Of a DNA stretch of 12,983 nt, positions 7,018 to 12,983 are shown one piece after another. The notes beneath the pieces were generated by a model. It was not told the origin of the DNA. It was given only the letters and a program-made list of their open reading frames with translations, and did no database searches. Source of the stretch: Burkholderiales bacterium (GTDB lineage: Bacteria > Pseudomonadota > Gammaproteobacteria > Burkholderiales > SHXO01); the NCBI GenBank assembly GCA_026125625.1, contig JAHCKU010000047.1:1-12983 (forward strand), given 5' to 3'. The position numbers were made by a program, and so were the translations under genes. Each line of letters starts with the position of its first letter. Within the stretch, counting starts at the first letter, position 1.

Positions 7018-7030
7018 GTGCCGGAATTGG

Positions 7031-7049
7031 TTGCGAATGATACGCATTT
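7031..7049. promoter_or_regulatory. Fur/Zur-like 7-1-7 palindrome overlapping the S4 promoter
   Basis: The plus strand reads TTGCGAATGATACGCATTT. Its core, TGCGTAT-C-ATTCGCA on the minus strand, is a 7-1-7 inverted repeat with 6 of 7 base pairs matching. It agrees with the Fur-family consensus TGATAAT-N-ATTATCA at 9 of 14 positions. It covers the predicted -10 element of the S4 promoter, a position suited to repression. The match is to the general Fur family; iron, zinc or another signal cannot be told apart by eye. Confidence 0.4.
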
Positions 7050-7065
7050 GCCCCGAAGGCCGCAA
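7037..7065 (-). promoter_or_regulatory. Sigma70-like promoter for the S4 gene
   Basis: On the minus strand: -35 TTGCGG (7065-7060, 3 of 6) and -10 TATCAT (7042-7037, 5 of 6) with an ideal 17-nt spacer. The start of transcription would be near 7030, giving a leader of about 95 nt. The weak -35 lowers confidence, but the spacing and the overlapping palindrome support it. Confidence 0.45.
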
Positions 7066-7080
7066 CAGACCGTCCCATCC

Positions 7081-7104
7081 CGCACGCGGCCGAGCCGGCG
7101 TGCG
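7081..7104 (-). terminator. GC-rich hairpin downstream of the nuclease-helicase gene
   Basis: CGCACGC (7081-7087) and GCGTGCG (7098-7104) form 7-bp arms, and the interior can add three further pairs (GGC/GCC). It lies about 40 nt after the helicase stop and just upstream of the S4 promoter, a sensible place for transcription to end. No U-tract follows, so it is only a candidate terminator or 3'-end stabiliser. Confidence 0.35.
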
Positions 7105-7143
7105 CGAGACGATCGGATCACCACAGTTCCGCGCCACGGTGCG

Positions 7144-10100
7144 TCAGAACAAGTCGTACTGTCGCGTTTCGCTGCGCTTCTCGCGTGCGGACGGTGCATG
7201 CTCGTGCATCAGCTCGGGAGCGATCGCGTTCAGGAAAGGCGAGGGTGGCAGCGCGCGCAGCTGACCGCGCCAGCCGCGCTCGCGCGTCCGGCTCAGAATG
7301 AGCCGGTCCTTGGCGCGCGTCATGGCAACGTAGAAGAGGCGCCGTTCTTCGGCATCCGGGCCATGCTCTTCCTCGGCGTCCTCTGCGCTCCAGGAGAACG
7401 GCACGATTCCGTCCTCCAGACCCACCACGAACACCACCGAAAATTCCAGTCCCTTGGCGGCATGCATGGTGAGCAGCGATACGCGATCGGCGCGTGCGTC
7501 CCAGAAGTCTGCTTCGGTCGACAGCGCGACCTGCTCGCGCAGCTGCGCTTCGCCTCCCGTCGTAGCAAGCGCGGTAAGCCAGCGCCTGGCTTCGGCCAGC
7601 GCGGCAATGTCGGACGTTTTCTCATCGTGCCGCAGCTGTTCGGCTGCTGCGGCAATGCGCACCGACAGATCGAGGCCGAGCATACCGGGAGTCTGCTGCG
7701 TCAACGCAGCCAGTAGTGCATGCACTGCGCTCTGGCCGGCGATGGCTGCAGGCGAGCTCTTCTTGAACGGAATGCCGGCGCGGTCGAACGCCTCGCGAAG
7801 CGCGGCCGACTGTGCGTCGGTGCGATACAGCACGGCGAAATCACCGAAGCCCAGCGCGCGGCCATTTCCTTTGAACAGCTGCTCCCGGTTGGCGACGAGG
7901 AGGTCGTGCCCGCCCAGCAGACGTTCGATCGTAGCCGCTACGAAGTCCGCTTCTGCACGTTCGGTCGCGGCGGCATGCACGGTGATGGGTTCCTGCATCG
8001 GCCGCATGACGTCTTCCGGTGTACCGCTGCCAATGACCTGAGCCGCCGCAGTGACGATGGTGCCGGTGGACCGGTAGTTGCGCCCGAGCCGCAGCGTACG
8101 GGCTGCAGGGAAGTCCGCTGCGAAGCGCGCGAAGCAGGCGGCGTTTGCGCCACGGAAGCCGTAGATCGCCTGATTCGGATCGCCGATCACGCACAGGTTG
8201 CCGTCGGGGGCGGCCAGCAGCTTCAGGAGGCGATATTGCTGCTCGTCCACATCCTGGAATTCGTCCACGCACACTTGCCGGAAGCGGCTTCGCCAGCGCG
8301 CCGCGGCTGCCGCATCGGTCTGCAGGATTTCCACCGGCAGCGCAACCAGATCGTCGAAGTCCACCCAGTTGCGCTCCATGCCCAGCCGTCGGCTGGCTGC
8401 CAGAGCAGAAGCGGTCTCTTCGTCGCCGGCCTTCGATGCCGTGCGTTTGATCAGCGATACGGCTTTCAGCAGACGCGCAGCCCTGGACTGCGTGATGCCT
8501 CGATCGGCGGCGAGTGCGGTGGCGCGCTCGCGCTCGTCGGCAATGCGGAAGTCCGGTCGAAGGCCGACCGTTGTGCCCTCGGCATGCAGGAATGCGAGCC
8601 CGAGCGAATGGAAGGTGTGGACCGCACACTCGCTCGCACCGGCTGGAACGAGCGTGGACAGCCGCTCGCGCAGCTCTTCCGCGGCACGGCGCGTGAACGT
8701 GATGGCGAGGCACGCGGCCGGCGGCAGGCCGCGCTCGAGCATCAGATAGGCGAGGCGATGGGTGAGCATGCGCGTCTTGCCGGAGCCTGGACCCGCCACC
8801 ACCACGAGGGCACCCTCCACGGCTTCCGCCGCACCGGCCTGATCTGCATCGAGCGCAGCGAGGATGCCGGTTCGATTGGATGGCGTGGAGGCCGCAGGCC
8901 TGGAGGCAGTCGGCGCCTGCGTCTCGGCGGCTTGTGGCGCGGATTTGGTTCTGGTGCGCGTGCGGCGCATCACCGGCGCATCGAACAGCAGTGCGCCTTT
9001 GGTGAGGCGATCGAGCTCACCTTCTTCGAACAGGCGGATCACGCCGTATTCGCCGTCGTAGCCGGCCTGGCGGATCACGGCACCGGCGCGCAGCCGGCCG
9101 ACCGCTTCACCAAGAAGTGGATTGACCCGTGCGATGTCTTCCACCGGCGCGTCTTCCAACACGGTGAAGTCCGCACCCAGCTTTGCCGTGGTGTGATCGT
9201 AGGCGCGTGTCACGCCCTGCGAAGCCACGCCACCGCCCACGATCTCGGACAGGATCTCGGGCAGCGGCACCAGATTCGTCACCGCGCCGGCGGTCGGCGG
9301 CGGTGCTACGTAGGCATCCTTGCGATCCGCCAGCATCTCCACGCGATGCGCCACGCCCACGGTCACGCGGTTGCCGCATACCGGACAGCGTCCCTCGTGC
9401 GCGATCGTTTCGGCCGGATCGAGCCGCACCCCGCAGGCACGATGTCCGTCCAGATGATATTTGCCTTCTTCGGGAAAGAATTCGACAGTGCCTTCGTAGC
9501 CTTCGCCGGTTTCGAGCGCGCGGCGTATGGCGAAGAAATCAGGCTCGCAGGAAAAGCGCGTCGCCTCCCGGCCGAGCTTGCCCGGCGAATGCGCGTCGGA
9601 ATTGGAGACCAGGCGATAGCGGTCCAGCGAAGAGACCCGCCAGTTCATCGCCGGATCGGATGACAGACCTGTTTCGACGGCGAACACGTGATTGCACAGA
9701 TCGCCGTAGCACTCGTGAATGGAATCGAAGCCGGATTGCGAGCCGAGCGCGGCGAACCACGGCGTCCAGATGTGCGCAGGAACGAGAAAGGAATCGGGCC
9801 CCGACTGCAGGGCGACCTCCAGCAGATCGCGCGAATCGAGGCCGAGTATCGGCCGTCCGTCGGACGCAATGTTGCCGATACGCGCCAGGCTGGCCGCCAG
9901 CCGGTCGGCCGCATCGAAGTCGGGCACGTAGATCAGATGGTGAATCTTGCGCGTGCGCTCGGTCTTCTTGTAGATGGTCGAGATCTCCACCGACAGCATG
10001 AAGCGCACCGGTGTGCGGCACGAAGGCGGAAGCGTCTTCCAGATTTCGCTCTCGATCTCTGGGCAGATGCGAAACAGGCCATTGCCCATGGGCAGGAGCT

Positions 10101-10263
10101 TGTCCTTCATCTCTGCCAGCCAGGCCGGATGCACGCAATCCCCGGTGCCTACCACCGTGATGCCTTTGCGCGCCGCCCACCACGCCAGATGCTCGAGATC
10201 CAGGTCGCGGCTGGTTGCCCGGGAATACTTGGAGTGGATGTGCAGATCGGCGTGGAAATCCAT
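7144..10263 (-). CDS. EndoQ-like PHP nuclease fused to UvrD/Rep-type SF1A helicase
   Basis: A 1039-residue, two-part DNA-repair protein. Residues 1-430 match the PHP phosphoesterase/zinc-ribbon family (COG1379; characterised members are endonuclease Q, which nicks 5' of deaminated bases and abasic sites). Metal-binding PHP motifs: DLHIHSKYSRATS (H8, H10), GTGDCVHP (D42, H45), E93 in SVEIST, AHIWTPWF (H164), and SNSDAHSP (D223, H225). A ribbon follows at H274-x2-C277...C293-x2-C296, then TVGVAHRVE. A low-complexity Arg/Thr/Ala/Pro linker spans about 431-465. Residues 466-1039 form a helicase with a Q-motif glutamine (Q475), Walker A AGPGSGKT (490-497), TFTRRAAEEL (522-531), VHTFHSLG (548-555), VDEFQDVD (666-673), IGDPNQAIYGFRGA (693-706), GRNYRST (727-733), TMHAAKGLEF (932-941) and FYVAMTRAKDRL (977-988). 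It ends in QYDLF. Start chosen: ATG 10263, which gives the canonical EndoQ N-terminus; 10302 is possible. The frame continues to 10866 but overlaps the ABC gene. The Shine-Dalgarno is weak. Fold and fusion are clear; substrate is inferred. Confidence 0.93.
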   Translation of the reverse strand: MDFHADLHIHSKYSRATSRDLDLEHLAWWAARKGITVVGTGDCVHPAWLAEMKDKLLPMGNGLFRICPEIESEIWKTLPPSCRTPVRFMLSVEISTIYKKTERTRKIHHLIYVPDFDAADRLAASLARIGNIASDGRPILGLDSRDLLEVALQSGPDSFLVPAHIWTPWFAALGSQSGFDSIHECYGDLCNHVFAVETGLSSDPAMNWRVSSLDRYRLVSNSDAHSPGKLGREATRFSCEPDFFAIRRALETGEGYEGTVEFFPEEGKYHLDGHRACGVRLDPAETIAHEGRCPVCGNRVTVGVAHRVEMLADRKDAYVAPPPTAGAVTNLVPLPEILSEIVGGGVASQGVTRAYDHTTAKLGADFTVLEDAPVEDIARVNPLLGEAVGRLRAGAVIRQAGYDGEYGVIRLFEEGELDRLTKGALLFDAPVMRRTRTRTKSAPQAAETQAPTASRPAASTPSNRTGILAALDADQAGAAEAVEGALVVVAGPGSGKTRMLTHRLAYLMLERGLPPAACLAITFTRRAAEELRERLSTLVPAGASECAVHTFHSLGLAFLHAEGTTVGLRPDFRIADERERATALAADRGITQSRAARLLKAVSLIKRTASKAGDEETASALAASRRLGMERNWVDFDDLVALPVEILQTDAAAAARWRSRFRQVCVDEFQDVDEQQYRLLKLLAAPDGNLCVIGDPNQAIYGFRGANAACFARFAADFPAARTLRLGRNYRSTGTIVTAAAQVIGSGTPEDVMRPMQEPITVHAAATERAEADFVAATIERLLGGHDLLVANREQLFKGNGRALGFGDFAVLYRTDAQSAALREAFDRAGIPFKKSSPAAIAGQSAVHALLAALTQQTPGMLGLDLSVRIAAAAEQLRHDEKTSDIAALAEARRWLTALATTGGEAQLREQVALSTEADFWDARADRVSLLTMHAAKGLEFSVVFVVGLEDGIVPFSWSAEDAEEEHGPDAEERRLFYVAMTRAKDRLILSRTRERGWRGQLRALPPSPFLNAIAPELMHEHAPSAREKRSETRQYDLF

Positions 10264-10315
10264 GGCGCACTTTCGTCTTTGTTCAGGAACTGAGTGACCC
10301 ATTTGCAAGTATGGA

Positions 10316-12073
10316 TCAATCGGTATCCTGCAGCTGCTGCATGCGTGCGTACAAACCACCCAGCGCGACCAGCTCGTCGTGCCTGCCGTGTTCGACGATG
10401 CGGCCCTGGTCGAGAACGAGAATGCAATCGGCGTTGCGGATGGTGGAGAGACGATGGGCGATGATGAACGTGGTACGACCGCGCTGAAGGTTGCGCAGCC
10501 CTTCGAAGACGAGATGCTCGGACTCCGGATCGAGCCCCGAGCTCGGCTCGTCCATGATGAGGATGCGTGAATCGCGCAGGATGGCGCGTGCGATGCCGAT
10601 GCGCTGGCGCTGCCCGCCGGAGAGCTGGATTCCCCCCTGTCCCACCATCGTGTCGTAACCCTCGGGCAGCGACTCGATGAATGCGTGCGCCTGCGCCAGC
10701 CGTGCGGCCTCGATGATCTCGTCGCGGGTGGCCTCCGGCTTCCCGTATGCGATGTTCTGCCATACGGGCGCGAAGAACAGCTGCGTCTCCTGCAGCACGA
10801 ACGCGACCTGACGGCGCAGCGAGCGGATGGTGACCTGGCGGATGTCCTGGCCGTCGATCGACACATATCCCTGCACCGGATCGTAGAAGCGCGGGATGAG
10901 GCTCACCAGCGTCGACTTGCCGCTGCCGCTCGACCCGACCAGGCCGATGACTTGCCCGGGCTCGGCAACCAGCGATACCTCGTCGAGGACCAGCCGCTCC
11001 GGCGTATAGGCGAAGCTCACCGCGTGAAACTCGACCCTTCCGGCGGTGACCCGCAGGGCCTGGGCGTGTGGTGAACGGGGCAGCCGTTCGTCGGTATCGA
11101 GCACCGCGCGTACACGCTCCAGCCCGACCGCTGCCTGCGCGATACTGGTGCCGGCACGCGCCAGCGACTGGATGGGGCGGAACAACCGGCCGAGATAGTT
11201 GAGGAAGACGACCAGCGCCCCGGCCGTCATGGCGCCATCGAGCACTTCGTGCGCGCCGAACCAGAGCACGGCGGCGGTGCCGATGGCGACGAACACGGTG
11301 ACCACAGGTCCCAGCAGCGATCGCACGCGGCGGGCGTAGAGCGCGGCCTCCACGCTTTCCCGGCTCTTCGCGCTGAGGCGCTCGCGCTCGAATGCGCCCT
11401 GACCGAAGGCCTTCACCACGCGGATGGCGCCGAGCCCTTCCTGGACAATGCTGACCAGCTCGCTCTGACGGCGCCGCACGTCGTGCGTGGCGCGTTTGAT
11501 CACCTCCCGCAGGCGATAGACGAAGACCACCACCAGCGGCATCACGGCCAGCGCCACCAGCGTGAAGCGCCAGTTGAGCCAGAGCATGACGGCGATCATG
11601 CCCACCACCGTGAGACTGTCGATGAGCAGGTCGAGCAGTGAGGTGGAGACGAAGTCCTGAACCGAATTGATGTCGTCGGTGATGGTGCTGATGAGCGGCC
11701 CGGTCTGCTGGCGATCGTAGTAGGACATCGACAGCCGTTGCAGATGCGCGTACACGCTCTGCCGCAGGTCGTGCGCGACCCACTGGCCGATGCTCACCGT
11801 GAAGTAGGCGTTGAGGTAGGCGCTGGCCGCCTGCAGCAGGGCGATGGCGACCGTGGCCACCACCGCGAAATTGAGCAATGCGAAGGGTTGATCGGCATCG
11901 AGCAGCCATCGGACAGGCGCCGGTGCGGGGATGGACGCGAACACCGAGTCGAGCACGATCTTGAGCGGCCATGGCGAAGCCAGACTCATCGCGATCTCGA
12001 TGAGCATGGCCAGCAACACCAGGATCACCCAACGCCAATAGGGCCGTACCAGTTGAATGGCGAAGCGGAACAC
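10316..12073 (-). CDS. ABC exporter half-transporter, MsbA/ABCB type (fused permease and ATPase)
   Basis: A 585-residue exporter subunit that should work as a homodimer in the inner membrane, moving lipids, drugs or peptides outward. Residues 1-320 form the six-helix type-1 exporter domain. It includes RPYWRW before helix 1, SMSYYDRQQTGPLISTITDDINSVQDF (115-141), and QEGLGAIRVVKAFGQ (211-225). Residues 340-585 form the nucleotide-binding domain: A-loop Y356, Walker A GSSGSGKST (380-388), Q-loop Q428, signature LSGGQ (484-488), Walker B ILIMDEP (504-510, catalytic E509), D-loop SSGLD, and H-loop H540 in IIAHRLST. All catalytic residues are intact. The start is GTG at 12073; no ATG or GTG lies between it and the upstream in-frame stop, and its Shine-Dalgarno is poor. 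The gene ends 52 nt before the nuclease-helicase start on the same strand, so the two may share a transcript. The substrate cannot be named; MsbA itself is not proven, since no lipid A gene neighbours are present. Confidence 0.95.
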   Translation of the reverse strand: MFRFAIQLVRPYWRWVILVLLAMLIEIAMSLASPWPLKIVLDSVFASIPAPAPVRWLLDADQPFALLNFAVVATVAIALLQAASAYLNAYFTVSIGQWVAHDLRQSVYAHLQRLSMSYYDRQQTGPLISTITDDINSVQDFVSTSLLDLLIDSLTVVGMIAVMLWLNWRFTLVALAVMPLVVVFVYRLREVIKRATHDVRRRQSELVSIVQEGLGAIRVVKAFGQGAFERERLSAKSRESVEAALYARRVRSLLGPVVTVFVAIGTAAVLWFGAHEVLDGAMTAGALVVFLNYLGRLFRPIQSLARAGTSIAQAAVGLERVRAVLDTDERLPRSPHAQALRVTAGRVEFHAVSFAYTPERLVLDEVSLVAEPGQVIGLVGSSGSGKSTLVSLIPRFYDPVQGYVSIDGQDIRQVTIRSLRRQVAFVLQETQLFFAPVWQNIAYGKPEATRDEIIEAARLAQAHAFIESLPEGYDTMVGQGGIQLSGGQRQRIGIARAILRDSRILIMDEPSSGLDPESEHLVFEGLRNLQRGRTTFIIAHRLSTIRNADCILVLDQGRIVEHGRHDELVALGGLYARMQQLQDTD

Positions 12074-12103
12074 ACGTACCCAGACTATGTGAAGGTGCGG
12101 CCG

Positions 12104-12132
12104 ATGCTATGAGAGTTCATGATCGATGACAA
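12104..12132 (-). promoter_or_regulatory. Sigma70-like promoter for the ABC exporter gene
   Basis: On the minus strand: -35 TTGTCA (12132-12127, 5 of 6) and -10 TAGCAT (12109-12104, 4 of 6) with a 17-nt spacer. The start of transcription would be near 12097, about 24 nt before the GTG. It lies in the 141-bp divergent region shared with the EEP-family gene and may also drive the nuclease-helicase gene downstream. Confidence 0.4.
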
Positions 12133-12203
12133 GGTTGCGCCGAACCCAGTCCCGGCACGAGGTAGTTGGCCACCCGAGAACCATCCCCCGTAAGATGGCG
12201 GCA

Positions 12204-12210
12204 AAGGAGG
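12204..12210 (+). promoter_or_regulatory. Shine-Dalgarno of the EEP-family gene
   Basis: AAGGAGG, a near-perfect anti-16S match, lies 4 nt before the ATG at 12215 and fixes this start. The spacing is slightly short. Confidence 0.65.
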
Positions 12211-12214
12211 CGCC

Positions 12215-12983
12215 ATGCCGTACTACGCAGAGCTGAAGCAGATCGAGGATGCCAAAGTCCGCAAGCGCACGGTCGAGGGTCTGAAGCGCCTGCGCCCGGC
12301 ATTGGGCAGGCAGGTGCCGGGGCGGACGGCAACCGACACGCTGCTGCTGGCCACCTGGAATATCCGCGAATTCGACTCGGGCAAGTACGGCTATCGTGGC
12401 GACGAAGCGTATTACTACATCGCGGAGATCATCGGCCGTTTCGACTTGATCGCGATCCAGGAGGTGCGCACGGGGCTGTACCCGTTGCAGCGGCTGCGCA
12501 GGCTGCTGGGAAGCTGGTGGGACTTCCTGGTGACCGATGTCACGCTCGGTGCATCGGGCAACTCAGAACGCATGGCCTATCTGTTCGACCGGCGCAAGGT
12601 CGGCTTCACTGGCCTGGCAGCCGAGCTGGTGCTGCCCACGGCCAATGGCGCGAAGAGCGAGCCGGTGCAGATGGCGCGCTCGCCCTATATTGCCGGCTTC
12701 CATGCCGGCTGGGCTTATCTGACGCTCGCCACCGTGCACATCTACTACGGAACGGATGTCGCTGCCGATCCCCGGCGCCTGGAAGAGATCACCGCGTTCA
12801 GCAAGACGCTGGCGAAGCATGCCGACAAGCTGTCGGGCGCACCGCAGCACGACCCGAGTGTGCCGCCGCCGCGCGACAACCTGATCATGCTGGGTGATTT
12901 CAACATCTTCAATCGCAACGACGTGACCATGCAGGCGATCACCAAGGCCGGCTTCCGCGTGCCCGAGGAGCTGCAATCGATTC
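12215..12983 (+). CDS. Endonuclease/exonuclease/phosphatase (EEP) family protein (3' partial)
   Basis: The first 256 residues of a protein with the DNase I/exonuclease III-like fold; the frame is still open at the window end. Motifs: ATWNIREF (46-53, metal-binding N49), LIAIQEVR (78-85, E83), SERMAYLFD (117-125), LATVHIYYG (171-179, with H175), and IMLGDFNIF (224-232, D228 and N230). The final catalytic SDH-type motif would lie beyond the window. The first 40 residues are basic and may form a helical lead-in (AELKQIEDAKVRKRTVEGLKR spans about 5-25). There is no signal peptide, so the protein is probably cytoplasmic. The family includes DNases, AP endonucleases and phosphodiesterases, and the substrate cannot be decided from this part. 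The gene is divergent from the ABC exporter. The long frame opens at an ATG with an excellent Shine-Dalgarno. Confidence 0.88.
   Translation, partial: MPYYAELKQIEDAKVRKRTVEGLKRLRPALGRQVPGRTATDTLLLATWNIREFDSGKYGYRGDEAYYYIAEIIGRFDLIAIQEVRTGLYPLQRLRRLLGSWWDFLVTDVTLGASGNSERMAYLFDRRKVGFTGLAAELVLPTANGAKSEPVQMARSPYIAGFHAGWAYLTLATVHIYYGTDVAADPRRLEEITAFSKTLAKHADKLSGAPQHDPSVPPPRDNLIMLGDFNIFNRNDVTMQAITKAGFRVPEELQSI

Noticed and set aside
7720..9663. 647-codon plus-strand open frame opposite the nuclease-helicase
   Set aside because: It lies wholly antisense to a gene with clear motifs, shows no recognisable domain, and such long shadows are common in GC-rich coding DNA.
10264..10866. Upstream extension of the nuclease-helicase frame (about 200 extra residues)
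   Set aside because: It overlaps the ATPase half of the ABC exporter on the same strand in another frame, has composition typical of an out-of-frame shadow, and lies before the canonical EndoQ N-terminus.
10149..12038. 629-codon minus-strand open frame over the ABC exporter
   Set aside because: Same strand but another frame from a gene with every ABC motif intact; the product is Arg/Ala/His-rich low-complexity sequence.
12166..12196. Plus-strand promoter TTGGCC/TAAGAT for the EEP-family gene
   Set aside because: The spacer is 19 nt with weak boxes, and the implied transcript would start inside the Shine-Dalgarno.

Overview
The window looks like chromosomal DNA from a GC-rich proteobacterium, probably a beta- or gammaproteobacterium. 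The grounds are a TonB-dependent siderophore receptor operon with a PepSY-type membrane protein, purine-rich Shine-Dalgarno sites, sigma70-like promoters and strong GC3 codon use. The sequence alone does not give a genus. No tRNA, rRNA, CRISPR array, insertion sequence or prophage gene was seen.

Layout. (1) Positions 2-4618, plus strand: an iron-uptake operon. It holds a TonB-dependent siderophore receptor with an N-terminal STN signalling domain (5' end cut by the window), two small inner-membrane proteins of about 90-100 residues, and a PepSY-associated transmembrane protein. The genes are nearly contiguous, with a 9-nt gap, a 4-base ATGA overlap and a 10-nt gap. Together they would carry a ferric siderophore across the outer membrane and probably help reduce or release the iron at the inner membrane. 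(2) Positions 4673-6043, minus strand: an MscS-family channel. It has its own good sigma70-like promoter, with a 9-bp-arm palindrome lying over the -10 element. (3) Positions 6323-6934, minus strand: a free-standing ribosomal protein S4 gene outside the usual ribosomal operon. Its N-terminus resembles cyanobacterial/plastid-type S4. Its predicted promoter overlaps a Fur/Zur-like 7-1-7 palindrome, and its leader and 3' region hold several hairpins. (4) Positions 7144-10263, minus strand: the most notable gene, a 1039-residue fusion of an endonuclease Q-like PHP/zinc-ribbon nuclease to a UvrD/Rep-type superfamily I helicase. It ends in QYDLF, which resembles a beta-clamp-binding motif. (5) Positions 10316-12073, minus strand: a full half-transporter of the MsbA/ABCB exporter type, 52 nt upstream of the nuclease-helicase and possibly co-transcribed with it. 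(6) From 12215, plus strand: a divergent endonuclease/exonuclease/phosphatase-fold protein, cut by the window end.

The strongest candidate for an under-described system is the EndoQ-like nuclease-helicase fusion with its putative sliding-clamp tail. One polypeptide would combine incision at damaged (deaminated) bases, unwinding, and recruitment to the replication clamp. The second candidate is the stand-alone S4 gene with a metal-regulator-like operator.

No gap between genes exceeds 300 bases. The largest are 6044-6322 and 6935-7143, and both carry the regulatory elements described below.
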